In this document: piece by piece, positions 53,495-63,010 of the stretch
How positions within the stretch are numbered: position 1 is the first letter of the stretch
Layout of the letters: each line of letters begins with the position of its first letter
NCBI GenBank assembly: GCA_947488305.1
Contig: CANKZM010000005.1
Location: 248,001 to 312,000 of the forward strand
Source of the DNA: an uncultured Roseobacter sp.
GTDB lineage: Bacteria; Pseudomonadota; Alphaproteobacteria; Rhodobacterales; Rhodobacteraceae
Direction of reading: 5' to 3'
DNA length: 64,000 nt
Notes under the pieces: model-generated
The model's database searches: none
Told to the model about the DNA's origin: nothing
What the model saw: only the letters and a program-made list of their open reading frames with translations
Translations under genes and position numbers: made by a program

Positions 53495-54929
53495 TATTCC
53501 CATCGTGTTAGCGCACGAGGGGCATCATGGGCCTGTGATCTACGCAGCCAACCGGACGGCTCGGCTGAATGGGATCAACCCGGGGTCACGCGTGGTTGAC
53601 ATACGGGCAGTCTGCCCGGAGTTGCAGGTGGAATATGCGGACCCTGCAGGCGACCGCGCCGCTTTGGAAAGGCTTGCACTCTGGGCACGGCGCTGGTGCC
53701 CATGGACCGTAAGGGACAAGGATGACGGCCTGATCCTCGACACCACCGGATCGGCTCATTTGCTTGGCGGTGAGGCCGCAATGTTGGTGGAGATGGAAAC
53801 GCAGCTTTCGCTGCTGGGACTGAGCGCGCAATTAGCCGTGGCTCCAACATGGGGTGCAGCATGGGCGCTGGCGCGGTTTGGGCCGGTTCGGTCGGTTTGC
53901 GGGACAGATGAGGTGGGGGGCAAACTCGGGCCATTACCTGTCACCGGACTGCGATTGGACAGCGAAACTGTGCTTTTGCTGCGCCGTCTGGGGCTGAAGA
54001 CCATCGGCGCAGTCATGGAAGTGCCCCGTTTGTCGTTGACCCGGCGCTTTGTGAAAGCCGGCCTTGCCTCGAACCCACTGTTGCGGCTCGATCAAGCCTT
54101 GGGCAAGCTGGCAGAACCTGTGGCCAGTGTTGAGGCCAAGCCTCGGTTCCAGATGCAAAGCCGGTTGGCCGAGCCCGTCTTTGATCCAACACCACATCTG
54201 CCGGAATTGTGCGAAAAACTCTGCAACGCATTAAAACAGGCTGGGCAAGGATGCCGCCGTCTACGCCTGACCGTTTATCGCACGGATGGGGATGTGAGCC
54301 ATGTGGATGTCGCAACCTCAGCCACGACCCGCGATCCGAACCATTTACATGGCTTGTTCCGGGATAAGATTGAACGGATCAACCCCGGCTTTGGCTTTGA
54401 TCTGATCTCGCTTGAAGCCGGCAGCGTGGAAGAAATGCAGGAGCAACAGAACCGGCTGGATGGCGGGTCGGATGATGATCTGCACCTGACCCGGCTTGTG
54501 GACCGGTTGAGCGCGAAATTCGGGCCACGCGCCGTGACCCGCCCCGTTCTGCGCGAGAGCCACATCCCGGAACGCGCCGAGGGGCGCATCGCTGCCCTTG
54601 CCGCGCCTGCCGAGACAGGGGCCATAACACCACATGAGCGCCCGTTGCGCCTATTTGATCATCCCGAAGAGATACGCGTGCTTTATGCTGTGCCCGAAGG
54701 CCCGCCCGCGCAATTCATCTGGCGCAGGCAGACCCACCGTGTGACGCGGTATTCCGGCCCGGAACGGATCGCGCCAGAATGGTGGAAAGACCGCCCGGGC
54801 ACCCGGTTACGAGATTACTTCAAGGTGGAGGATCAGACAGGCCAGCGCATCTGGCTGTATCGTGAAGGACTGCATGAGGATGGGCGCGGCGGTGATCCGC
54901 GGTGGTTTGTGCATGGGTGTTTTGCGTGA
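53397..54929 (+). CDS. imuB: Mutasome scaffold ImuB (inactive Y-family polymerase)
   Basis: A 510-residue Y-family polymerase homologue. Where active Y-polymerases have the metal Asp in VDMDxFFASVE, this has ISLPQFAIERW, so the catalytic acidic residue is lost as in all ImuB proteins. The helix-hairpin-helix region (RRLGLKTIGAVMEVPR) and C-terminal part, ending in a beta-clamp/ImuA-contacting tail (YFKVEDQTGQRIWLYRE), are intact. ATG 53397 overlaps imuA by 98 bases. It links DnaE2 to the clamp. Confidence 0.92.
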   Translation: MTRQRIVSISLPQFAIERWSRMMERQGNAPPDDIPIVLAHEGHHGPVIYAANRTARLNGINPGSRVVDIRAVCPELQVEYADPAGDRAALERLALWARRWCPWTVRDKDDGLILDTTGSAHLLGGEAAMLVEMETQLSLLGLSAQLAVAPTWGAAWALARFGPVRSVCGTDEVGGKLGPLPVTGLRLDSETVLLLRRLGLKTIGAVMEVPRLSLTRRFVKAGLASNPLLRLDQALGKLAEPVASVEAKPRFQMQSRLAEPVFDPTPHLPELCEKLCNALKQAGQGCRRLRLTVYRTDGDVSHVDVATSATTRDPNHLHGLFRDKIERINPGFGFDLISLEAGSVEEMQEQQNRLDGGSDDDLHLTRLVDRLSAKFGPRAVTRPVLRESHIPERAEGRIAALAAPAETGAITPHERPLRLFDHPEEIRVLYAVPEGPPAQFIWRRQTHRVTRYSGPERIAPEWWKDRPGTRLRDYFKVEDQTGQRIWLYREGLHEDGRGGDPRWFVHGCFA

Positions 54930-55019
54930 TGCGGGAAAGTTGGTGCGTGCAAAGGAATAGGGACAGTCTCGTCGGATCTGATTTTGGCCGGATGGGGAAG
55001 CAGGTTCAAGGCGATCATC

Positions 55020-58000
55020 ATGCCTGAAATGGACCACCAGCACCCGCGTCGAACCATTGAAGAGGACGGGTTCAAACCGAACCCCAAAGCGGCTTATGTC
55101 GAGCTTGGTCTTGCCACCTGTTTTTCCTTTCTGCGCGGGGCATCCGATGCCGTGGACCTTGCCATGACAGCCAATGATTTGGGCTATGACAAGCTGGGCT
55201 GCGCAGATCTCAACACCATGGCCGGGGTTGTGCGGCTACATGCTGAGGCATTGAAGGCGCAGATCGTCCCGATCATCGGGTGTAGATTGCAATTGGTGAC
55301 CGGTGAGGAGTTCCTTGCCTACCCACGCGACCGTGCGGCTTATGGACGGCTTTGCACGCTGCTGTCCAAGGGAAAAATGCGCGACATCAATGGAGACTGG
55401 CAGATCAAGGGCGTTTGCGACATCACGCTCGACGACTTGGCCCAGCATAGCGAAGGCGTTCAACTCATCGCGATACCTGGCCGACAGCTTAACCTGTTCG
55501 AGGCAAGGTTTCGCAGTCTTAAACGGGCCTTGCCGTCGTTAAAACACATTGCTGCAAGCTATCTCTATCAAGGTGACGATCGGGAACGGATCAATCGTTT
55601 AGACAAATTGGCCAAGGCCCATGGCCTGTCCATACTCGCCACAAACGATGTCCGCTATCACGCGCCTGATCGGCGGCCGCTGCAAGACGTGATGACCTGC
55701 ATTTTGCACAAAACGACGATCCACAAGGCCGGTTTCCTGCTGGATGCCAACGCAGAGCGATATCTGAAATCGCCTGCACAGATGGTCCAACTTTTTGCAG
55801 ATTGGCCGCACGCGATCCGCGCCACCCGGGATGTGGCAGACGCCTGTAATTTCGATCTGCGCGAACTGGCTTACGAATACCCAAAAGAAACCGTGCCAAA
55901 GGGGTGCACGCCACAGGGGCACCTCGAAGAACTGACATGGAAAGGGGCGGCACAGCGCTATCCAGATGGGATACCAGAAACGATCAAGAGCACCCTACGC
56001 AAGGAGCTCGCCCTTATCAAAAAGCTGGATATTGCACAGTATTTCCTGACAATTCAACAAGTTGTAAATTATGCTCGCTACGACTGCAAGCCACCCATCT
56101 TGTGCCAGGGGAGAGGATCCGCTGCGAACTCGGCGGTGTGTTATGTATTGGGGATCACTGCTGTGGACCCCGCCCAAAACGACCTGCTGTTTGAACGTTT
56201 CATCAGTGAAGAACGAAAAGAGCCCCCTGATATCGATGTCGATTTCGAACATGAACGGCGCGAAGAAGTCATCCAGCACATCTATAAAAAATACGGGCGC
56301 GACAGGGCAGCGCTGTGCGCCACGGTCATTCACTACCGCCCTCGCATGGCCGTGCGCGAGGTGGGAAAGGTCATGGGGCTGTCTGAGGATATCACGACGG
56401 CGCTTGCCAAAACGATCTGGGGGTCCTGGGGCCGCGAAATTGGCGCAAAGGAAGCACAGGAAGCAGGCATAGACCTGCGCGACCCTCTGATGGCCCGCAC
56501 GATCAAGCTCGCCGATCAGATGATCGGGATGCCTCGCCATCTGGGCCAGCATGTGGGCGGGTTCATCCTGACGGAAAAGAAGCTGATCGAAACGGTTCCG
56601 GTTGGCAATGGCGCCATGCCCGACCGCACTTTTGTCGAGTGGGACAAAGATGACATCGACGAATTGCGCATCCTCAAAGTTGATGTGCTTGCCCTTGGGA
56701 TGCTGACCTGTATCCGCAAAGCTTTTGATCTGATCGATGCGCATTACGGCAAAAGATTAACCCTCGCCAACATCGAGCAAGAAGATAAGGCAACCTACGA
56801 CATGCTTTGTAAGGGGGACAGCCTTGGCGTTTTCCAGGTCGAAAGCCGGGCACAGATGAACATGCTGCCACGTCTGAAACCCAGGGAATTTTATGATTTG
56901 GTCATCCAGGTTGCGATCGTGCGCCCCGGCCCTATTCAGGGGGATATGGTGCATCCCTACCTGCGGCGGCGCAGTGGACAGGAGGCGGAACATTACCCAT
57001 CGCCTGCGCCCCCACATGACCCGAACGAACTGCGTCATGTCCTGTCGCGCACAAAGGGTGTTCCGATCTTTCAGGAACAGGCGATGAAACTGGCCATGGT
57101 TGCCGCCGAATTCAGCCCCGATGAGGCGAATGAATTGCGTAAGGCCATGGCGACCTTCAGATCCAAAGGAACCATCGGCGACCTTGAAGACAAGATGGTC
57201 AGCCGTATGATCCGGCGCGGGTATGAACCGGAATTCGCCCATCGATGCTTCAACCAGATCAAGGGCTTCGGAGATTACGGCTTCCCCGAAAGCCATGCGG
57301 CCAGCTTTGCACATCTTGTCTATGTCTCCAGCTGGATCAAATGCCACTACCCGGATGTGTTTTGCATCGCTTTGTTGAATTCACAGCCCATGGGGTTCTA
57401 CGCCCCTGCTCAAATCGTGCGGGATGCGCGGGAACACGGCATCATCGTCCGTGCGCCGGATGTGAATTACTCTGATTGGGACAATACTCTTGAACCGCTT
57501 GGCCCCGGTACCTTTGCGGTCCGGTTGGGCATACGGCAGGTGGATGGTGTCAAAAAGGCATCGGCGACACGTATGATTGCAAAACGCCACAAGCCGTTCA
57601 CGGATCTTGCTGATTTAAAAAAGCGCGCGGGCGTCGACGCAGGCACGATGCGCAAACTGGCGGCGGCTGATGCTTTCCGCTCCATGACGCTTGATCGGCG
57701 CCAGGCGCTGTGGGATGCGCGCGCGTTGCGGGATGCTCCGGATTTGCCGCTGTTTAAAGAGAACCGCGATGAAGGCGAGGAAACCCGGTTTGACCTGCCG
57801 CAGATGCCCCTCTGCGAACACGTCGTCGCGGATTACCAGACAGTACGGCTGTCCCTGAAGGCGCACCCGATGTCATTTCTGCGCAAAAGCATGACAAGAC
57901 AGGGCTATCACCGCACTGATGAGCTGCAGCAGATGCACAATGGCCAGTCGGTCAAGCTCGCTGGGATCGTCCTGATCCGGCAGCGCCCGGGCAGCGCAAA

Positions 58001-58325
58001 AGGGGTCTGTTTCATCACGGTCGAGGACGAATACGGTGTCGCTAATCTGGTGGTCTGGCCAAACGTGATGAAGACGTTTCGGAAGGTCATCATGCGCGCG
58101 CGCGTGATCGATGTGCGTGGTATCGTGCAAAAAAGCGAAGATGTGATCCACGTGGTTGTTCATCATCTGAATGATCGCAGCGATGCGCTGGAGCGCTTGT
58201 CGAATGACGTGATGGAACCGCCACTTGCCCATGCCGATGAAGTTAAACGCAATATCGATTCAGACCACCGGATGGGACATCCCCGTAATGTAAGAGTGAT
58301 CCCGAAATCGCGCGACTTTCATTAG
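55020..58325 (+). CDS. dnaE2: Error-prone DNA polymerase DnaE2 (ImuC)
   Basis: A 1101-residue C-family polymerase. The PHP domain comes first (YVELGLATCFSFLRGAS), then the palm with catalytic acidic residues in PDIDVDFEHERR, the DnaE fingers (LGVFQVESRAQMNML, IVRPGPIQG) and a C-terminal OB-fold (GIVLIRQRPGSAKGVCFITVEDEYG). Length and lack of the C-terminal tau-binding part separate DnaE2 from replicative DnaE1. It carries out the mutagenic bypass synthesis in the ImuABC cassette. The ATG at 55020 is taken over 54984. Confidence 0.95.
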   Translation: MPEMDHQHPRRTIEEDGFKPNPKAAYVELGLATCFSFLRGASDAVDLAMTANDLGYDKLGCADLNTMAGVVRLHAEALKAQIVPIIGCRLQLVTGEEFLAYPRDRAAYGRLCTLLSKGKMRDINGDWQIKGVCDITLDDLAQHSEGVQLIAIPGRQLNLFEARFRSLKRALPSLKHIAASYLYQGDDRERINRLDKLAKAHGLSILATNDVRYHAPDRRPLQDVMTCILHKTTIHKAGFLLDANAERYLKSPAQMVQLFADWPHAIRATRDVADACNFDLRELAYEYPKETVPKGCTPQGHLEELTWKGAAQRYPDGIPETIKSTLRKELALIKKLDIAQYFLTIQQVVNYARYDCKPPILCQGRGSAANSAVCYVLGITAVDPAQNDLLFERFISEERKEPPDIDVDFEHERREEVIQHIYKKYGRDRAALCATVIHYRPRMAVREVGKVMGLSEDITTALAKTIWGSWGREIGAKEAQEAGIDLRDPLMARTIKLADQMIGMPRHLGQHVGGFILTEKKLIETVPVGNGAMPDRTFVEWDKDDIDELRILKVDVLALGMLTCIRKAFDLIDAHYGKRLTLANIEQEDKATYDMLCKGDSLGVFQVESRAQMNMLPRLKPREFYDLVIQVAIVRPGPIQGDMVHPYLRRRSGQEAEHYPSPAPPHDPNELRHVLSRTKGVPIFQEQAMKLAMVAAEFSPDEANELRKAMATFRSKGTIGDLEDKMVSRMIRRGYEPEFAHRCFNQIKGFGDYGFPESHAASFAHLVYVSSWIKCHYPDVFCIALLNSQPMGFYAPAQIVRDAREHGIIVRAPDVNYSDWDNTLEPLGPGTFAVRLGIRQVDGVKKASATRMIAKRHKPFTDLADLKKRAGVDAGTMRKLAAADAFRSMTLDRRQALWDARALRDAPDLPLFKENRDEGEETRFDLPQMPLCEHVVADYQTVRLSLKAHPMSFLRKSMTRQGYHRTDELQQMHNGQSVKLAGIVLIRQRPGSAKGVCFITVEDEYGVANLVVWPNVMKTFRKVIMRARVIDVRGIVQKSEDVIHVVVHHLNDRSDALERLSNDVMEPPLAHADEVKRNIDSDHRMGHPRNVRVIPKSRDFH

Positions 58326-58474
58326 GCACCTACGTGCATGACCCAATCTGCGATTAACTTAAAAAAACCAAGGTTTCCCGGCGACCGGGCCGCATCAAGT
58401 AGTCTCACACCTGCTCCGCAATCCAAGGGATCAGCATCCGCTACTGACAGGCCCCAAAATGACCCCTCGCCCGC
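58326..58474. other. Convergent intergenic region
   Basis: 150 bases between the dnaE2 stop and the leftward DUF3299 gene. There is an A-run with a following GC-rich imperfect hairpin near 58365-58395 that could stop transcription. Confidence 0.35.
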
Positions 58475-58975
58475 TCAGAATGGCTCAATATGGTCTGCCG
58501 ATAAGGCATAGGCTATTTCAGCCAACTGTGTCGAAAGCGACGCCGTCCCGAACATACCCACGACATTGACCGCTTCAAAAAGACCGGTGCTCTCATAAGG
58601 CTTTTCCGTCGTAACAAATACAAGCTGATTGGCCGGAGGTGGCGGCACATGCACACAAGCACCCACAAAAGGAACAAGGATGAACGCCGTGACACCCGTA
58701 CCGGAATAGTCAATCGGGACCATAAATCCGGGAAGACGCACGATTTCCCCGTTCCAGTCTGTACGCACCCCTTTGGAAGGCGGCTGCTGGCGGGAAAGAT
58801 CCGGACCATCATGCTGAATAAGTTCCTGAATGGAAGGCGGGATCGCAACCTGCCCTTCGGGTAGCAAATCAGCCCATTCCAGATCGATGTAGTCTTTCGC
58901 AAAAACACTTTTCGGCGCAAAGGCCATGACGGCGAGCGCCGACAGCAAAGCTCTACGGTCGATACGAAAATTCAC
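58475..58975 (-). CDS. DUF3299 exported protein (copy 2)
   Basis: A 166-residue protein with a twin-Arg-like/Sec N-terminal signal (RRALLSALAVMAFAPKSVFA). The mature part has the DUF3299 core: LEWADLLPEG, LPGFMVPIDYSG, VPFVGACVHVPPPPANQLVFV. The motif CVHVPPPPANQ with a Cys and His may bind metal. It is the last gene of the Zur-headed operon and overlaps the first DUF3299 copy by 4 bases. The family's role is unknown; it repeatedly occurs with zinc-regulated ABC systems. Confidence 0.82.
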   Translation of the reverse strand: MNFRIDRRALLSALAVMAFAPKSVFAKDYIDLEWADLLPEGQVAIPPSIQELIQHDGPDLSRQQPPSKGVRTDWNGEIVRLPGFMVPIDYSGTGVTAFILVPFVGACVHVPPPPANQLVFVTTEKPYESTGLFEAVNVVGMFGTASLSTQLAEIAYALSADHIEPF

Positions 58976-59475
58976 CAGTCGTAAACCTCGATAAGGTCAG
59001 CGGTAAGTGCATATCCGATATCGGCCAGCGACGTCGACTGAAGCTCATGCCGCATTTGCCCAGTGACCCAAACCGGGTCCCAAAGCTGATCACTGGGCCA
59101 AGGGGTCGCGCTGTCCACAAAAACCAGCTGGTTTGCAGGCGGAGGCGGCACGTGGATACATGCACCGACATAAGGCACCATGATGAAACTGGTGACGCCC
59201 TCAGCGGAGATATCAATTGGGAGAACGTAGCCGGGCATCTTGATATATGCCCCGTCTAACGCGTCATTCAGCTTGGTCGCGTTCTCGTCAAATTCCGGCA
59301 GCCAGGTGTCGTTGACCACATCAATTTCACCATCACCCACGATCTCCGCATAGGGCACCCCTGGCGGTATCAGATCGTCCCATCCAATCTCTTTTGGCGC
59401 GGTGGCAAAGCCCATTCGGGGGCTTCCCAGGAAGGCCGCAGAGGTAGCGATCAGATGACGGCGTGACAGTTTCAT
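58972..59475 (-). CDS. DUF3299 exported protein (copy 1)
   Basis: A 167-residue paralogue of the downstream gene with its own signal sequence (SRRHLIATSAAFLGS). The core is the same (IGWDDLIPPG, MPGYVLPIDISAEG, VPYVGACIHVPPPPANQ). A tandem pair is unusual, since one DUF3299 gene is the rule. The two copies differ mostly in the N-terminal linker and C-terminal third. It is co-transcribed behind the permease gene with an 17-base gap. Confidence 0.82.
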   Translation of the reverse strand: MKLSRRHLIATSAAFLGSPRMGFATAPKEIGWDDLIPPGVPYAEIVGDGEIDVVNDTWLPEFDENATKLNDALDGAYIKMPGYVLPIDISAEGVTSFIMVPYVGACIHVPPPPANQLVFVDSATPWPSDQLWDPVWVTGQMRHELQSTSLADIGYALTADLIEVYDW

Positions 59476-59492
59476 CTTTTCAGGCTCTCATG

Positions 59493-60743
59493 TCATATCC
59501 GCACCATCATACCATCGGCAAGCGACATACGATAGGCGCGGAATGCAGGTATCATGCTCACAATTGCGCCAGCAGCGACCACCCCCAGCAGTACCCAAAG
59601 CTCCCTCGTTGACGGCGCGTCAATGGGCAGCCAAAGACCAAAGGCCGCATCCACAGCAGGTTGTGCGACAATCAGACTGAGGTAAAGCAACGCCAATCCC
59701 ATCAGCGCGCCTATCGCCGCCATCAGCGCCGCCTCCAGCACCAAAAGACCCACGATTGTCAGAGGCGTGGCCCCCATGGCTCGCAAGATCGCCATTTCAC
59801 GGCGGCGTTCGTTCAAGCTGGAAAAAATCATGGCCATCATGCCGATAAGCGCCGTCACAACGACCATTCCGGAGACTGCAACCAATGCGGTTTCGGCGAT
59901 GCCGACGATCTGCCAGAGCTCTTGCAGAGCAACACCGGGCAAGATCGCAAGAAGGGGTTCTTCAGGATATTCATTGATGGCACGTTGCAAGCCAAAAACC
60001 TGAAGACGGCTTTTGACACCAACAAGGGCAGCCGTCACCGCTTTTGGTTCAAGCTCCATTTGGCGGATCATTTCCGCAGGCGTCGATTGGCCGGGAATGC
60101 GCGCGCCGCTGTTCCAGTCCACATGGATCGCTTCAATCGCTTCCAAACTGACGATGACGGTACGATCAACTGGCGTACCGGTTTTCTCCAGTACTCCCGA
60201 AACGCGAAACGGCTGATCCTCATGCTCGATAAAAGATGCCAACCCGTGAGCGACGACGATCGGATCATCCACCTTGTAGTTCAGTGTTGCGGCTACATCC
60301 GCGCCTATGACCGCGTCGAACAGATCGTCCATGATGGCGCCATTCTCAACCGCGAGGGATTGTCCGGATCGGTATTTGTAGCGATCGAAGAACGCCTTGG
60401 AGGTGCCCATAACCCGAAACTGCCGGTGGCTGTCACCCAACGAGATGGGCACAATCCAGTCAACCTCCGGGCGCCCTGCGATATCCTGATAGCTCTCCCA
60501 GGTCAGATTGTTGGTGGCATTGCCAATTCGGAACACCGAATATAGCAATAATTGAACGGAGCCCGAGCGGGCACCGACAATCAGATCTGTCCCGGAAATC
60601 GTATCGGCAAAGCTTGCCTTTGCCCCCGTGCGGACCTTTTCAACCCCCAGAAATAACGCGACGGACAACGCAATCGCCAAAATCGTCATAACGACGGTGA
60701 GCGCGCGCGCCACCAATGATCCAAACGCCAGACGAAATATCAT
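59493..60743 (-). CDS. FtsX/MacB-type ABC transporter permease
   Basis: A 416-residue permease with one N-terminal transmembrane helix, a ~220-residue periplasmic MacB-like core domain, and three C-terminal helices with the FtsX domain (MVVVTALIGMMAMIFSSLNERRREMAILRAMG, core ERRREMAILRAMGA). This LolE/MacB-like class uses mechanical transmission to move lipoproteins or ligands and not to pump solutes across. ATG 60743 overlaps the ATPase gene by 4 bases. Confidence 0.9.
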   Translation of the reverse strand: MIFRLAFGSLVARALTVVMTILAIALSVALFLGVEKVRTGAKASFADTISGTDLIVGARSGSVQLLLYSVFRIGNATNNLTWESYQDIAGRPEVDWIVPISLGDSHRQFRVMGTSKAFFDRYKYRSGQSLAVENGAIMDDLFDAVIGADVAATLNYKVDDPIVVAHGLASFIEHEDQPFRVSGVLEKTGTPVDRTVIVSLEAIEAIHVDWNSGARIPGQSTPAEMIRQMELEPKAVTAALVGVKSRLQVFGLQRAINEYPEEPLLAILPGVALQELWQIVGIAETALVAVSGMVVVTALIGMMAMIFSSLNERRREMAILRAMGATPLTIVGLLVLEAALMAAIGALMGLALLYLSLIVAQPAVDAAFGLWLPIDAPSTRELWVLLGVVAAGAIVSMIPAFRAYRMSLADGMMVRI

Positions 60744-61459
60744 GCGGCAGCCTGCTGAGAGGTGACAATGTCGGTCATTTGAACACATCGGTCGAAATGC
60801 TCTGCCAGACGTGCATCATGGCTGACCATCAGTATCGTGCTACCGTTTACTTCAGCCTGAGCGAAAAGGAGCTTTAGGAACGTCGCTTGCGTCGCCGCGT
60901 CCAGAGCCGAAGTTGGCTCATCCGCGATGATCAGCGGCGGCGCACCGATAAGCGCCCGGGCGGCGGCAACCCTTTGTTGCTGACCCACACTCAAGGTTCC
61001 AGCCTGCGCCGCCACGATGTCTTCGGGCAGCCCCAAATCACGGCAGAGATGCCTGACTGTTTCCCCGGGTGAGGGCACGCGCGCCCGTCGCGACGGTGCA
61101 AAGCGCAGGGGTAAGAGGATATTGTCCATGACACTCGCGTAAGGCAGCAAATTGAATTGCTGAAATATCAGACCAATCTGTTCCGCGCGAAAGCCGTCCC
61201 GCTGACCGGGTGACAGAGCCGCGATATCCGTACCAGACACAATGATCGATCCGGATTGGGCTGTGATCGTTCCGCAGATCAGGGAAAGAAGTGTCGATTT
61301 CCCGGATCCGCTTTCACCCAACAGCAAAACACTTTCACCCTCAACGATGGAGAAATCCGGAATGTCGATATCGAAGGTCGTGCGGCCCGGCCATCGGTAC
61401 CGCACATCTTTGATTAACAATATCGCAGGGTCAGCAGTCATGCCCTCAGATAAGCTCAA
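60740..61459 (-). CDS. ABC transporter ATP-binding protein, LolD/MacB type
   Basis: A 239-residue ATPase with Walker A (LLGESGSGKST), the signature LSVGQQQRVAAARAL and Walker B (LIIADEPTSALD), with the switch His in MVSHDARLA. It pairs with the following FtsX-type permease in the zinc operon. Overlaps both neighbours by 4 bases. Confidence 0.93.
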   Translation of the reverse strand: MSLSEGMTADPAILLIKDVRYRWPGRTTFDIDIPDFSIVEGESVLLLGESGSGKSTLLSLICGTITAQSGSIIVSGTDIAALSPGQRDGFRAEQIGLIFQQFNLLPYASVMDNILLPLRFAPSRRARVPSPGETVRHLCRDLGLPEDIVAAQAGTLSVGQQQRVAAARALIGAPPLIIADEPTSALDAATQATFLKLLFAQAEVNGSTILMVSHDARLAEHFDRCVQMTDIVTSQQAAA

Positions 61460-62124
61460 AACATGTCGCGCAAATCGAGCGTCGGCGCGTCCCGCTCAAC
61501 TTCAAAAGTCGACGCGCCTTTGTCTGAGGCCACCTGAACTTCCAGTTCCAGTGCATTCGGAAAAACGTCAAAATAGGCAAATTCGATAACCGACGCGGCT
61601 TCGGCATCACTGCATTTCAACAAATAAGTTGCATGAAATTCGGTATGGCCCGCCGCGTCAGCGTGATCACCATGGTCATGGTCGTCGTGCGCATCCTCGC
61701 CCTCTGCATGCTCCTCGTGTTCATGCTCGTCATGCGCGTGGTCCTCTTCCGCATGTCCTTCGTGATCATGCTCGTCCTTCTCGTGTTCGGCATGCTCCTC
61801 GTGTTCGTCTTCGCTTTCCAAAGAAGCGCTCGCTTCCACGACGGTGCATCCAGCCGCCGCTGGAACAACAAACAAGTCAAGGGGACGTGCAAGCGTTGCC
61901 ACGGCCTCGTCTACCTTCGCGCGGTCCTCAGCGCTTTCCGCTGCGTATTCAAACCCAACGATATCTGCGCCGGGCGCGTGCAGCTCCATCGCGATCTGAC
62001 CATTCTCAACAGCAATATCCAATTGTCCAACGCCATGTTCATGAGCGGACAACTGGCGCGACTCGTCGGCGGAAACAGCGCTTGCGGCAATTATGGCGAG
62101 AGCAGAGGGAAGAAGTTTTGTCAT
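61456..62124 (-). CDS. DUF2796 (ZrgA-like) His-rich exported zinc protein
   Basis: A 222-residue exported protein (signal ending SAVSADESRQ). The DUF2796 N-terminal core (QLSAHEHGVGQLDIAVENG) is followed by a histidine/Asp/Glu-rich zinc-binding stretch of about 60 residues (HDHEGHAEEDHAHDEH-like) and a C-terminal domain with a conserved Cys-containing segment. It probably binds periplasmic zinc and passes it to an importer or to the ABC complex. The ATG at 62124 is preferred over 62166, which lies inside zur. Confidence 0.87.
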   Translation of the reverse strand: MTKLLPSALAIIAASAVSADESRQLSAHEHGVGQLDIAVENGQIAMELHAPGADIVGFEYAAESAEDRAKVDEAVATLARPLDLFVVPAAAGCTVVEASASLESEDEHEEHAEHEKDEHDHEGHAEEDHAHDEHEHEEHAEGEDAHDDHDHGDHADAAGHTEFHATYLLKCSDAEAASVIEFAYFDVFPNALELEVQVASDKGASTFEVERDAPTLDLRDMF

Positions 62125-62155
62125 GATTTCTATCCTTTGAATGAAGTGAAAGAGC

Positions 62156-62542
62156 TTAAGCCGCACAAGACTGACAACGCCCGTGAATTTCCACGATGTG
62201 GCGCGTCGCCGTGAAAGCGGATTGGGCAGAGAGGGATTTCAGTTTGGGCAAGAGGGGTGATCCATCGTGCTCTTCGACAGTTCCGCAGTCTTCACAGATT
62301 GAGAGAACGGGAACCGACGCTTCGTGATCGCAGCGGCACGGAACAAAGGCTTTGATGGATTCGAGCTTATGTGCGCGACCTTGCTCAGTCAGTGCAGCAA
62401 GGGTACGATATATCGTGGGGGCGGCGAGTCCGGGCTCAACGCGTTTCATTTCGTCCAGAATAGCATATGCGGTCATTGGCTTTTCGTGCGTTTTCAATAC
62501 CTTCAAAACGTCCGATTGCCGTATCGCTGCCTGCTTGCGCAT
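62156..62542 (-). CDS. zur: Zinc uptake regulator Zur (Fur family)
   Basis: A 128-residue Fur-family repressor with the winged HTH (VLKTHEKPMTAYAILDEMKR, APTIYRTLAAL), the structural zinc cysteines (ICEDCG and the C-terminal CQSC) and metal-sensing histidines (IVEIHGRC). Genomic placement as first gene of a zinc operon favours Zur over Fur or Mur. ATG 62542 has GGGGAG at an ideal distance and is taken over 62563. A palindrome upstream suggests autoregulation. Confidence 0.88.
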   Translation of the reverse strand: MRKQAAIRQSDVLKVLKTHEKPMTAYAILDEMKRVEPGLAAPTIYRTLAALTEQGRAHKLESIKAFVPCRCDHEASVPVLSICEDCGTVEEHDGSPLLPKLKSLSAQSAFTATRHIVEIHGRCQSCAA

Positions 62543-62571
62543 CGCTAAACTCCCCAAGCCCATCAGATTTT

Positions 62572-62594
62572 GTTACTTTATAAAATAAAATGAC
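62572..62594 (-). promoter_or_regulatory. Candidate Zur box
   Basis: Imperfect 23-bp palindrome GTTACTTTAT-AAA-ATAAAATGAC, with 8 of 10 half-site positions matching. It starts 30 bases before the zur ATG. AT-rich dyads of this form are typical of Fur-family operators, and Zur sites of alphaproteobacteria are of this type. Confidence 0.65.
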
Positions 62595-63010
62595 CGATAA
62601 CAACTATGCTTTTTAGGTGGTTGCATAGCAGAAGCGACACCTCTGACTGAACTAAGGAGCGGGCGCTGGCTTTGCCCACCCTAAAGCGTTCCCATCGGTG
62701 GCCAGGCCCGCAAAAATCCGCGCCCAATGATGTACTTTACCCATTCAATACGAACACACAGGCAACGAAAAGACTGTCTCCGAGAAGGTGAACTTCTTTT
62801 GGCACTGTCAACCAAAAGCCCGGGATTCAACCATCGGGTCCCGGCGGTGTGACAGGAAAGTCCCACGGCGTTTCTTCCCTCTTTTTGAAGGCTCGCGCCT
62901 TCTTCCAAATCAGCTGACTTGCCAATTCGGCGCTTCATCGTGGTTAACCGACTATTAATTGCAACGCCCTATCAACAAGGAGTTTTCACCGGAAGTAACT
63001 TGGAGGTCAG
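62595..63010. other. Intergenic region, no supported gene
   Basis: About 415 bases. An open frame on the minus strand (62681-62938) has no recognised motif. An AAGGAG at about 62979 and a GGAGG just upstream serve the OmpA-like gene. Confidence 0.4.

Noticed and set aside
61617-62214. Plus-strand frames opposite the zinc gene
   Set aside because: Shadow of the His-rich DUF2796 region; no start signals or motifs.
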